This document shows, piece after piece, positions 1 to 9,300 of a DNA stretch of 64,000 nucleotides. The DNA lies in the NCBI RefSeq assembly GCF_004125265.1, contig NZ_RDTE01000003.1, forward strand, positions 3,968,001 through 4,032,000, written 5' to 3'. The notes under the pieces were generated by a model, which saw nothing but the letters and a program-made list of their open reading frames with translations, searched no databases and had not been told where the DNA came from. The translations under genes were made by a program, and so were the position numbers. Source of the DNA: Streptomyces lydicus. GTDB taxonomy: Bacteria; Actinomycetota; Actinomycetes; Streptomycetales; Streptomycetaceae. The first letter of the stretch is position 1. Each line of letters starts with the position of its first letter.

Positions 1-11
1 GCTGGTCAGGG

Positions 12-38
12 CCGGGGGATCACGGGGTGGTCCCCCGG
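12..38 (-). terminator. Hairpin after the lectin gene, possible terminator
   Basis: An 8-bp perfect stem (CCGGGGGA at 12-19 pairing with TCCCCCGG at 31-38) with an 11-base loop begins 8 bases downstream of the stop codon of the minus-strand lectin gene. No T-run follows in the direction of transcription, which is common for actinobacterial terminators. The position supports the end of the minus-strand gene series here; the termination role is inferred. Confidence 0.5.
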
Positions 39-45
39 CGGGGGA

Positions 46-1632
46 TCAGCTGAGCCGCCACTCGTGGTCGTCGGCCGGGTAGCAGTTCGCGACGCCGAGC
101 CGGGCGGCGCGGCCACCGGTGCCGAACTCCTTGCCCCAGACGTCCAGGCACATGTTGTCGCTGGTGTAGTTGCGCAGCCAGAACTTCCCGTTGCCCCGGT
201 CGTCTTTCCACCAGAGCTGGTTGTCCCCCAGGGTGCCGTCGCAGGTGTACTCGGAGACCGCCGTCGCCCCGGGCACGGCGCCCTTACCGGGCAGGTCCAT
301 GCACAGCCCGTCCGTGCTGTTGCGGACCACGAACAGGTCACCGCCGCCGGGGGCCTTGCCCTTGAGCTTCACATCGATGTCCCACATCTCGTTGTCCGAG
401 GTCCTGGGCTCGATGCAGGTGAACTGGGCCACCTCCCCGTTGATTTTGCCCTTTCCTCCGTAGCCCGGAATGTCGGCGCACATTCCGGTCATGACGTTCC
501 GCAGCTGCAGCTGCTTCGTGCCGAGGAGAGCGGGGCCGGGCCCCCCGAACAGCCCGATCCTGCCCGCCGGCGAGGCGGGCTTCCCCTTCTCCCCGCCCTT
601 CTTGCCCTTTCCGGGGGCAGGCGCCCCGGACTGGCCGTTGCCGTCCGGACCGGACGTGGAGCCCTCCGCCTTCTCCCCGCCCTTCGCATCCTTACTGCCC
701 TTATCGGCCTTCGGCGGGACCGAGGGCGACTTGCCCGTGTACGAGCCGGGCGCCCGCAGATCGTCGCCCTTCGGAACGGTGACCTCCGCGGCAGCCTCGG
801 CTGTCTTGTCCTTTTTGTCGTCACCGCCCATCGTGAGGGCCAGCAGCGGCACAGCGATCAAGAGCGCACCCGCGATGGCCGCGGCGGCGCGCAGCGCCTT
901 GGTGGGCCGGCCCGAGGGGGGTTCCTCGCCCCCGCCCGTCCCGGTGGACGCCTCCGGCGGCTTACCGCCGGCCGCGGCCGCCCTGCCACCGGCGGCACCC
1001 GCGCCGCGCCCTCCGCCGGGCTCCGACGAGGAGGCCACCGTGGCGGCCGTCGGTCCAGTGGCCGTCGATCCAGTGGCCGTCGGTCCGGTGGCCGACGCGG
1101 ACGAGCCCGCCAGTGCCTTGGCTGCGGCGGGCGTCGTCGGAGCCTTCGCTTCGGACGTGCTCTCCTCGCCGCCCGACGCCGCTTCGGATCCCGCTGCCGG
1201 GGCCGGGGCTGAGCCCGGCTCGGACGAGGCGGCGGACTCGGACTCGGCGGGCTCGGACGACGCGGACTCGGACGCCACGGACTCGGGCGCCGCAAACTCG
1301 GACGCCTCGGAGGCGGCGGACGCGGTGGGCCCGGACGCCGCAGTTCCGAACGACTTGGGCGGCTTCGGCGCCGTGAACCCGAACGACGCGGTCGGACCGG
1401 ACGCCGCGGACCCGGCCGGGCGCTTCACACGGGCCGACGAGGCCGGTTCGAAGGAGGCCGGCGGAGCGGGCGGCGCGGACGGTCCGCCCGGCGCCGGCGT
1501 GCTCGACGGGCCGCTCGCGTCACCGCTCTTGTCCGGCGGCGCGTCCGGCTCTGGTTGGCCTGCGGACCCGGGCAGGGGCACGGCACGGCGCACCGCTGGT
1601 CCCCTCAGGCCCGTTGGTTCCTTGTTGGGCAT
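46..1632 (-). CDS. Membrane-anchored protein with C-terminal ricin-type lectin domain
   Basis: This 528-residue protein has three parts. Residues 1 to about 240 are Ala/Ser/Pro/Glu-rich low complexity without a signal peptide. One hydrophobic segment lies at about 245-267 (AAAAIAGALLIAVPLLALTM) followed by DDKKDK. An outer part of Lys/Gly/Pro-rich linker is followed from about residue 368 by a beta-trefoil-like domain with three copies of a Cys-containing unit (GMCADIPG, GLCMDLPG, NMCLDVWG), each ending in a QxW-type block (NEMWDI, NQLWW, HEWRLS). That is the ricin-B/carbohydrate-binding pattern. The expected topology is type II, with the lectin outside the cell, so glycan or cell-wall binding is the likely role. 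The start is supported by GGAG seven bases upstream. It follows the ADP-ribosyltransferase gene after 27 bases, so the two probably share a transcript. Confidence 0.75.
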   Translation of the reverse strand: MPNKEPTGLRGPAVRRAVPLPGSAGQPEPDAPPDKSGDASGPSSTPAPGGPSAPPAPPASFEPASSARVKRPAGSAASGPTASFGFTAPKPPKSFGTAASGPTASAASEASEFAAPESVASESASSEPAESESAASSEPGSAPAPAAGSEAASGGEESTSEAKAPTTPAAAKALAGSSASATGPTATGSTATGPTAATVASSSEPGGGRGAGAAGGRAAAAGGKPPEASTGTGGGEEPPSGRPTKALRAAAAIAGALLIAVPLLALTMGGDDKKDKTAEAAAEVTVPKGDDLRAPGSYTGKSPSVPPKADKGSKDAKGGEKAEGSTSGPDGNGQSGAPAPGKGKKGGEKGKPASPAGRIGLFGGPGPALLGTKQLQLRNVMTGMCADIPGYGGKGKINGEVAQFTCIEPRTSDNEMWDIDVKLKGKAPGGGDLFVVRNSTDGLCMDLPGKGAVPGATAVSEYTCDGTLGDNQLWWKDDRGNGKFWLRNYTSDNMCLDVWGKEFGTGGRAARLGVANCYPADDHEWRLS

Positions 1633-1659
1633 CGTGACTCCGTTTCGGTTCGCGGTCGG

Positions 1660-4600
1660 TCAGCGGGCGGCGCCGGACGCGGTACCGACCGCGTCCCCGC
1701 GCCGCCCCAATGGCCCCTCGCACAACTCCGGCCAGCGAAACTGCCCCGGTGCGAGAGGGTGACGGCGCAGGGCTTGGTCCAGCCGGTCCAGCGCCGCACG
1801 GTCGTGGTCGTCGAGTTCCGTGCGCTGCGGCACCGCTGAGGTGGTCGCGGTGGCGGGGGTGGCGGGCACCTCGCGCAGCAGCACCAGCGGGGCGCCGTCG
1901 CTCTCGCGTACGTCGAGCACCCGCAGCAGCGAGCCCGGCGCGAAGACCACCTCGTCGCGGCCGGCGGCGCCCGGCCCGCCCGCCAGCTCCCGTACCCGGC
2001 GGCCGGTCGCCGACCAGATCGCGTACTGCGGACCGCCCGGCCGCGGCGCGCCCACCCCGACCGGCAGCGCGCTCACCGGGGCCGCCTCGCGCAGCAGGTT
2101 CCCCGGCGCGAGGGCGGCGTCCGCCGCGTCGGTGCCCCGGAAGGCGAGCCCGCGGTACGAGGGGAGCCGTCGCAGGGCGGAGGCCACGCACGCGCCGTAG
2201 GGCAGCAGCCGCGCCTCGCCCGCCCGCAGGCTTTGGGCCAACTCGCGGTAACTCAGCGGGCCTTCGGTGTCATGCAGGTACATGTGCAGTGCGATCAGGT
2301 CGTCGCGGGCGTCCTCCTGCTCCGACCCGCGCAGCGCGGGCATCCTGGTGAGCGCCCGCATGACGGCGGAACTGTGCCGCTCCCACCTGTCCTCCGCCAG
2401 CCCGCGGAACGAGGTGCGCTCCGCCGGGCTGCTGACGTACCCCGGCAGAAACGGGACCGGCGGCAGCGGGTCGGCAACCACGGCGGCGGGCGGCCGCCGC
2501 GCTCCGGACGGGGCGACCGCGCGCGGTGCCGAGGGTGGCGTAGGTGGCGTAGGTGGCGCAGGTGGTGTAGGTGGCGCCGGCGTCTCGGGTGCCGCCGTAG
2601 GTGCCTCGGGCTTTGTGGGGGGCGTGGGTGGGGTGGGTGGTGTGGGTGGGGTGGGTGGGGTGGGTGCCCCGGACATGGTGGGCGCCGTCGATGCCGTGGG
2701 CGCCATAGGCCGCGTGGGTGCCGTGGGCGGCGTGGGCGCCTCGGGCAACGGGGGAACCTCGGGTGGCCCCGGCGCCGTGGGGGGCTCGGGGCGGGACGGC
2801 CGGGTGGGCGGGGCGGGGGCCTCCGATGGCCGGCCGGAGCCGGGCGCCTCCCGGGCAGGCGGCTCGCCCGACCGTTCACCGGGCAACGGCGTGATCGGGT
2901 CCGGCAGGGCCCCGCGCTCCGGCGACGAGGTGCGGTCCGGAGCGGCCCCGGTGGATCCCGGGCCTCCGGGACCGGGACCGGGACCGGGAACGCTCCGCGA
3001 AGGCGGCTGGGCACGGGACCGGTTCGACGGTCCGGCGCCGAGCGCTCGCGCGGAGGGCTCCGGTGCGCGCTCGGGCTCCGGTGCGCGCTCAGGCTCCGGC
3101 GAAGGGCCGGAAGCCGCCGCGGGCCCGGAGGGATCAGTGCTCCGGGGGGCGGGGGACTCCGGGTGCGGGGCGGGACCATCCGGGCGGGGGCCGGCGCGTC
3201 GCGGCTCGGGGGCCGGGTCCGGGGCTCCCGTCAAGGCCCGGGAGATCGAGGCGGGTTCGGGTACCGGAGGCTCGGTGTCCGCCGGGGGCCGGGGGCGGCT
3301 CGGAGCGGAAGGGCGTCCGGAGCGCTCGGCCGAGCCGGCGGCAGCCGCCTCCGGAGCGGGAGCACCGGCGGGTGCCGGGGCGGCGGGGCGGGCGGTCGAG
3401 GCCGATGTCGTCGGCAGCGTGGGCGGGGGACCCGGCAGGGCAGGCGCCTCCGGCTTCCCGGCCTGGTTCGCCGGGCCAGCCGCGTTCGCCGGGCCAGCCG
3501 GGTTCGCCGGGAGCGCGGGCGGGGCGGGCAGGACAGCCGAGCCGGACGGGGCGGGCAAGGCAGCCGGGGCGGCCTGCGCGTGAGGGGAGGCTGCCTGCGG
3601 CGGGGCGAGGGCGCTGCCGAAGCGGATGGCGCGCAGGCCGTGTTCGGCGGCGATACGGCGCAGTTCGCGTCCGCCGTCCACGCTCGTACCGTGCACGAAC
3701 AGCCGTGCCCTGCTGCGGACGTCGACGCCGAGGCTGCCCAAGAGCGTGCCGAGCGCGGGGAACAGCGACGCCTCAAGGGACTGGCCGGGCCGGCCCACCT
3801 CGATGGCCGGGCCCTCCGCGTCCGCCGGCCGGGCCGCCACCGGGGGACGCCCCTCCGCGGCATCGGTGATCCACAGGCCCGCCCGGGTCACGGCGGCCTG
3901 CCACCCTTCGGAGAGGGAGACGACGCCGTGTTCGGACAGCTCCCGGCCCGCGGAGCCGTGGATCGCGGGGAGCCGGCCCCAGCGCAGCAGCCGGGGGGCC
4001 TGTGCCGGTGCGTTCTCCCCGGCCGGCAGGCACATCACCGCGTCCACGAACGCCTGCCAGCGGGGCGCGCCGTCGGCGGCGACGAGTACCGAGCGGACCG
4101 TCCCGGGGTGGGTGGGCGTGCCGTGGGACAGCAGCGGCATACCGGTGTACACCACGACCTGGGTCCCCAACGCGTCGGAAACCCATTGGCCGGTACGCAA
4201 GATGTCACGGGGGCTGCCCGGGGCGAGCCGGACCTGCTTCCGCACGGCCTCCGGCAGGGCGCTGAGCACCTCCACGAGGTCGCCCGCCGAGACGTCCTCG
4301 CCCTCCGGGACGCCCACCAGCACGGTGGGCCCCCCGGGGTCGGCGGGTACGGAGTAGCACAGATCGTCGAGGCGGGGCGGGGCGGCGTCCCGGGAACGGG
4401 TCAGCACTCCGGCGGGGATCTGCTCGATCACACAGCCGCCCGCGACCTGGTCGGGCAGCTGGTCGACGGCCGGCTGCCAGCCGGGGGCAGGCTGCCGGGG
4501 GCCGATCCGCTGCGGCTCCGCACCCGGCCGGAACCGCCACCAGCTGCCGCGTTCCGGCACACCCACGACGGCCGTGGCACCGGGCTCGGCCTGCCGTACC

Positions 4601-5088
4601 GGCACGAACAGCCCGCCGCCGGGCACCACGAGGGCGAGCCCGTCGGGGGCGATGACCTCCAACTCCCAGGCGTCGGCGATCCGGCGGGCCAGCGCGGGCG
4701 CGCCGGGCCGGTCGTCCCCGGCGGCGGTCATGACGAGCCGGACCGTGCGGATGCCGTCTTCCCGCAGCTCGTCGAGCAGGCCGCCGAGACGGGGCCACAG
4801 GTCGGCGGACTGCGGCGCGTCGACCCCGGCCACCACCGTGACGGTGTGCGCGTCGGCGGCGAGGGCACGGGCCAGATCGAGGACATCGGAGTTGCCGAGC
4901 GTGTCGTCGGAGGGCGTGCGCAACAGCCTGATGCCGTCGTACTCCTCGATGAGCAACCGCTGCGGACGCCCCTCGTCAGCGCCCTCACCCCCGGGACGGT
5001 GCCCGCCTGCCGCCGCCGGCGCGGCCGGGGCGGGCCGGCCTCCCCTTTTGCCGAACCACCTCGCCCGGCCGCTGTCGGAACGGCTCAC
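1660..5088 (-). CDS. Proline-rich protein with C-terminal ADP-ribosyltransferase-like domain
   Basis: I start this gene at the GTG at 5088 because GAGGAG lies 8 bases upstream. An in-frame GTG at 5160 would add 24 residues without an evident ribosome binding site. The protein has 1142 residues. Residues to about 515 form a globular region of unknown function with repeated alpha/beta-looking stretches (HTVTVVAGVD, PTVLVGVPEGEDV). Roughly 520-900 is Pro/Ala/Thr-rich linker with many TPPTPP units. The last 200 residues resemble an arginine-type ADP-ribosyltransferase: Arg984 in LAFRGTD, Ser1026 in IWSATGRRV and Glu1046 in RDEVVFAPGS. The upstream Glu of the usual ExE pair is Arg (R-D-E), so activity or target specificity is uncertain. 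A T7SS effector role is inferred from its position. The 342 bases upstream of 5088 leave room for its own promoter. Confidence 0.7.
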   Translation of the reverse strand: MSRSDSGRARWFGKRGGRPAPAAPAAAGGHRPGGEGADEGRPQRLLIEEYDGIRLLRTPSDDTLGNSDVLDLARALAADAHTVTVVAGVDAPQSADLWPRLGGLLDELREDGIRTVRLVMTAAGDDRPGAPALARRIADAWELEVIAPDGLALVVPGGGLFVPVRQAEPGATAVVGVPERGSWWRFRPGAEPQRIGPRQPAPGWQPAVDQLPDQVAGGCVIEQIPAGVLTRSRDAAPPRLDDLCYSVPADPGGPTVLVGVPEGEDVSAGDLVEVLSALPEAVRKQVRLAPGSPRDILRTGQWVSDALGTQVVVYTGMPLLSHGTPTHPGTVRSVLVAADGAPRWQAFVDAVMCLPAGENAPAQAPRLLRWGRLPAIHGSAGRELSEHGVVSLSEGWQAAVTRAGLWITDAAEGRPPVAARPADAEGPAIEVGRPGQSLEASLFPALGTLLGSLGVDVRSRARLFVHGTSVDGGRELRRIAAEHGLRAIRFGSALAPPQAASPHAQAAPAALPAPSGSAVLPAPPALPANPAGPANAAGPANQAGKPEAPALPGPPPTLPTTSASTARPAAPAPAGAPAPEAAAAGSAERSGRPSAPSRPRPPADTEPPVPEPASISRALTGAPDPAPEPRRAGPRPDGPAPHPESPAPRSTDPSGPAAASGPSPEPERAPEPERAPEPSARALGAGPSNRSRAQPPSRSVPGPGPGPGGPGSTGAAPDRTSSPERGALPDPITPLPGERSGEPPAREAPGSGRPSEAPAPPTRPSRPEPPTAPGPPEVPPLPEAPTPPTAPTRPMAPTASTAPTMSGAPTPPTPPTPPTPPTPPTKPEAPTAAPETPAPPTPPAPPTPPTPPSAPRAVAPSGARRPPAAVVADPLPPVPFLPGYVSSPAERTSFRGLAEDRWERHSSAVMRALTRMPALRGSEQEDARDDLIALHMYLHDTEGPLSYRELAQSLRAGEARLLPYGACVASALRRLPSYRGLAFRGTDAADAALAPGNLLREAAPVSALPVGVGAPRPGGPQYAIWSATGRRVRELAGGPGAAGRDEVVFAPGSLLRVLDVRESDGAPLVLLREVPATPATATTSAVPQRTELDDHDRAALDRLDQALRRHPLAPGQFRWPELCEGPLGRRGDAVGTASGAAR

Positions 5089-5430
5089 GCCTCTGCTCCT
5101 CGGTCGGGAGCCGCCCCGGACGGGCCGGCCGGGGTCGCACGGCAACTCGGGGTCTGGCACATACCGTTGTCACCTGGTGGAGTCGACATGTCCTGATTCC
5201 GTGGTTCTGGCGGTGGAGAGCGTCATGGCGCGGCGGTGGAACCGAGGGGCCGGTGCGGTTCCCTGACGTTTCCGGTGAAGCGGCGGCAACGCAGCCGACG
5301 TTCCGGGAGGTTCAGGGAAACTCCGCCCTGGCATGTGGGATGCACTCACGGCCCGAAAAGTTCACTTTCGCACGGAGAATCTCGCACCCCGGGGCCGACG
5401 ACGTCCCCGCCGCCGTGCCCCGAAGCGGTC
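5089..5430. other. 342-bp intergenic region before the ADP-ribosyltransferase gene
   Basis: I see no credible gene here; short ORFs crossing it look like shadows. It holds the GAGGAG ribosome binding site of the downstream gene and one quasi-palindrome (5354-5370). It is the longest gap in the minus-strand gene series after the region upstream of eccC, so a promoter for the last two genes is plausible, but I see no clear -35/-10 pair. Confidence 0.4.
5354..5370. promoter_or_regulatory. Quasi-palindrome, possible operator
   Basis: CGAAAAGTTCACTTTCG reads as CGAAA(A)GT - TC - ACTTTCG, an inverted repeat with one bulged A. It lies about 60 bases downstream of the SseB-like gene's stop, at the head of the gap before the ADP-ribosyltransferase gene. 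It is AT-richer than its surroundings. A regulator-binding role is only a guess. Confidence 0.2.
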
Positions 5431-6234
5431 TCAACGTCCGCTCTCCGCAGCGGAGTCGGGGGCGGACCCGTCACCCGGCTCCGGGGCGGACGCCTCTTGG
5501 CCGGACGCCTCCGACCAAGAGGCGTCCTCGGTGCTCATCGTCGGCGGCCAGACGGACCCGGCGGCGGACCCGGACTGTGCCCCGTCCCCCTCGGGCGCCT
5601 CTTCGGCCTCCTTCATGACGTCCGCCAGCCCGTCGGTGGTCAGCACCATGCTGACCGGACCCGAGCTGTTGATGCACAGGCTGTGCCCCTCGGGGATCCG
5701 CTCCAGGAACTCCGGCACCCGCGTCGTCTCGAAGGCCAGCCGGCCGGCCAGGTGCAGGTACTTCGGGGAGCTGTAGACCAGGACCACCGGGGTGCTGTCG
5801 GGCGCCGCCGCGCGCACCGGGTCGCCGTCCGCCGTCACCAGTACCGCCACTTCGGCCTTGGCCAGGGCCTTGGTGACATCGTCGGCGGGGCCGTAACCGG
5901 TGGTGGCGAGCTGGATGGCGGCGTCCACGTCGTCGGCGGGCTCCGGCCAGCCCATCGCCGACGGAGAGGGCCGGTAGTCCTCGTTGTCCTGCCACTCGAC
6001 GATCTCGCCCTCGGCGTCGGAGCGCCACTGGCCCACCACGGCCCACTCCGGCGGCGGGCCCTCGTCGGACCAGGTCGGGTCGATCAAGTACAGCCAGTGG
6101 TCGGGCGCGAGCTTGGCCGCCTCGATGAACTCCTCGGGCGGGGCTGGGTCCACCGTCGTGGTGGCGGTGCCGCCGTCCGGTGCCGCCGCCGCGGGGTCGA
6201 TGACGGCACGGTCCTCGCCGCTGGTCTCACTCAT
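5431..6234 (-). CDS. T7SS-associated SseB-like protein, possible immunity protein or chaperone of the giant protein
   Basis: A 267-residue acidic, soluble protein with no signal or membrane segment. The N-terminal half has the pattern I associate with Streptomyces proteins annotated as 'type VII secretion system-associated protein': EFIEAAKLAPDHWLYLIDP, PPEWAVVGQWRSD and MGWPEPADDVDAAIQLATTG at about residues 34-110. The second half (about 130-210) resembles the SseB N-terminal domain, with VVLVYSSPKYL, VPEFLERIPEGHSLCINS and VSMVLTTDGLADV. The tail is Gly/Ser/Glu-rich. GAGGA lies 5-6 bases upstream of the ATG. It follows the giant gene after 71 bases, and so directly follows that protein's toxin-like C-terminus, the usual place for an immunity gene. 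An immunity or chaperone role is inferred from position only. Confidence 0.7.
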   Translation of the reverse strand: MSETSGEDRAVIDPAAAAPDGGTATTTVDPAPPEEFIEAAKLAPDHWLYLIDPTWSDEGPPPEWAVVGQWRSDAEGEIVEWQDNEDYRPSPSAMGWPEPADDVDAAIQLATTGYGPADDVTKALAKAEVAVLVTADGDPVRAAAPDSTPVVLVYSSPKYLHLAGRLAFETTRVPEFLERIPEGHSLCINSSGPVSMVLTTDGLADVMKEAEEAPEGDGAQSGSAAGSVWPPTMSTEDASWSEASGQEASAPEPGDGSAPDSAAESGR

Positions 6235-6305
6235 TGTGTCCTCACTTACTGGTTTTCCCGGTCGTGCTGTTCACATGTCGTCAAGTTCCCGCTGTTTCCG
6301 GCATC

Positions 6306-9300
6306 TCACCGATGGTCATCGGCGCCCTCCCCGAAGTGCGGGTTGGGGAGGTAGTCGCCGACGGGCACCCCGTTCTCCAGCCGTTGCGCGCCCTGGATGA
6401 AGCGTCGGTGGACGCCTCCGGGGAACAGCACTTCCCACTGGTCGGGGAAGGGGGAAGCGAGGCCCAGAGTGGCGTTCACATCGATTCCGCCGGGAGCCTC
6501 GATACCGAAGCGCCAACCACTGTCCCGGGAGGGGCCGGTGGACAGGTTCGCCGTCGCACTGACCCACGCCGAGGTGGACCGGTCATCGCCGTATACGTGG
6601 TCGATCGGGTGGATCCATTCGTCTCCGCCCGGCCGCAGCCCATCCTCGAAGACCCGTCGGGCCGACCAGGAGCTGAAGGCGTACAAGGGACCCGCGTGAT
6701 CGCGCCACTGGGCGGCGGCAAGCAGGTTGTCCGGCGGGAGCAGGAGAGGCGACACCGCCGCAACGGTGGCCGGGTCGACCGGCGGCATCGCGCTGACGGG
6801 ACCGGTGGCCGGCCAGGCGGCCGGCACCGGCAGGACACCCGAGTCGTTCGGGTCGCCCTCGGCGTCTTGCGCCAGGAGGATCATCCGCAGCCGGGAGGAG
6901 GCGACCAGGCCGCGGCCCGCCAAGTACCAGTCCCAGGCGGGGCCTTCACTGTACAGCCGCCCCTCCGCATCCGTCACCCGGCCGGCGGACGGCCCGGCCG
7001 GGTTGTACTCACCGCGCAGCCCGAGCCCGGGCAGCTCGGCCACGAACAGGTGCAGGTCCGGATCGTGGTGTCCCCGGCCCCACACCGTGCTGCGCTCCGT
7101 GGAGCTGACGAGCGGGGACGGGAACTGCTCCCGGGTGCCCGCGAAGCTCTCGTCGAACCAGCCGTCGACCGAGTACGGCACGCCCCGCGGGATCAGCGCG
7201 GCCCGCGCGGCCGGCCCGGCGGGCCCGGCGGGCCCGGCGGGCCGGGTGCGGTACCAGTTGCCCGCCGACCTGGTTGCCCGGTCCGGGAGGGCGGTGAGCC
7301 AACTCGGCTCGGCCGGGTCGCCCTCGGACAGCAGGACCGTGCCGCTGTAGCTGACCGCGGTCCGGTTCTCCCGCTCGGAGTACGCCCGCTGCTCCGCCCG
7401 CCGGGACTCTGTGCCCGGGCCGGAGGACAACAGCGCGACCCACCGGTCCGGGTCGGCCCGGCGCAGCGCCGGGTCGGCGGCCAGCAGCGCGAACAGCTCC
7501 GCGTCGGAGAGCGACACCGTGCCGCCCGGCAGGCGAAGGACGTTGGCGCCGGTCGCTTCGTCGGCGCCGGTCGCTTCGTCGGCGTCGGTATCGGTATCGG
7601 TGTCGGTGTGCACGAAGTACGGCGGCGGTCCGCCGTGTCCGGCCCACGGGGCGAACTCCAGCTCGCTGGTGTTCCCGTGGGGCCCGGGTCGGACCGTGTA
7701 CATCCGCAGCGGCTCCAGCCCGCCGGGCGTGCGCGTGCTGCCGTAGTTGCGGCCCTGGTGGTTCCCCTCGGAGTCCAGGAGCCGGGTGGCGTCCGAGAAC
7801 GCGCCGAGCCTGCCCAGGTGCAGGAGCGCCACCACCGCCGGGTCGGCCGGGTCCTGCCCGGTGGCGACGGCCTGTTCCTGGAGTTCCGCCAACTCGGCGT
7901 ACATCTCCGCGTCCCACACGGTGTCCGGGGCGAGGTGCAGCGCCGCGCGGCCCAGCTCCTCCGCCGCGCGGACGTCCTCCTCCGGCGGCGTCACCACGAT
8001 CTCCGGTACGGACACGGGTTCCGGCTCGGGCTCCGGCTCGGGCTCCGGCGGCGCGGGCTCGGGCTCCGGTGGCGCGGGCTCGGGCTCCGGTGGCGCGGGC
8101 GGTACCGGTGCGTCGTCCGTCCTCCGCTCCGGCGGGGTGAAGGGCAGGTGGACCGGGCCGTCGGGGGTGCGCAGGACCAGGGTGACGGGGCGGTGGGCGA
8201 GGCCGGTGGCGTGGGCCGCGGCGCCCATGAGAGCCGAGAGGGCTTCGGGGAGTCCGGTGCCCGCGGCCTCCCGCGCGTCGTCGAGCGTGCCGCCGGCCAG
8301 CAGGGCGGTACGCGCGCCGAGCAGCGCCCGCCGGGCCGCCGCCGGGACGTCGCCGGGGTCGAACCAGACCTGCGGGGCGGTGTCCTCGTCGGTGAACGCG
8401 GCGGCGAGCTGTTCCCCGAAGGACTCGGGGTCCCGCACCCGGTCGGAGGCCTCGTGCGCGGCGAGGACGGCCGGGGCGTCGTAGACGTTGGGGGACGGCC
8501 GGGGCGGCATGGCGGCGAGGCCGAGGCCGAGGGCGTCCTCCAAGGTGGCCCGCGCCACGACGTTGCCGGTCACCCACCGGGTGCCCTCGGGGCCGCTGAC
8601 CTCCAGGAGCACGTGCGCGGTCACCGTGAATCCGAGCACGCCGCTCTCGTCCTGTTCCTCGTCCGCGTTCTGCGACAGGCCCGTGCCGTACTTGATGATC
8701 TCGCGGCGGAAGCTGGTGACGCCGGTGGACTGGCCCGTCGTGATGTTCTCGCCCGCGACCGGGACCGAGCCGCTGAAGGTGTCCGTGTTCTCCGTCGTCA
8801 ACCCGCCGCTCAGCGGCACGTTCACGCCCGGTGAATACGTCTGGCTGCCGGCGGACGAGGCGCTGCGGATGGTGGTGCGCAGCCCCATCAGGGTGATCGA
8901 GCGGCTGGCGGACTCGGTCTGCGGCCGGTAGAGGGTCAGCTGGACCGACGCGGAGCCGCCGGACGGCAGCTTGCCGGTGAAACGGGAAGCCTGCGCCGGG
9001 GTCAGCGTGACCTTGCCAGAGCCGACGAGGTTGCCGATGCGGAGCATGGTGGCCTCGTGGGACTCCGAGGAGTCCGGCAGGCCCTCGCCGCGCAGGGCCG
9101 GGTCAACGGTGCGCAGCGCGTCGGCGAGTTGGCCCACCGCGTCGAAGTCGCCCACGATCAGCGTCTGTTCGGGCGTCCAGCGGGCGGTGTCCGCCAGCGG
9201 ATCCGCAGCCGGAGCCGGAGCCGGGACTGGAGCTGGATCCGGAGCTGGAGCTGATGTCGGGTCCGTCGTCGGGTCCGCGGCCGGCTCCGGGCGCGAGGGG

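Noticed and set aside
64..1762. Plus-strand frames over the lectin gene
   Set aside because: The minus strand encodes a membrane segment and three regular lectin units; the plus-strand products show no such order.
5089..5160. GTG at 5160 as start of the ADP-ribosyltransferase gene
   Set aside because: No clear ribosome binding site precedes it, while GTG 5088 has GAGGAG at good spacing.
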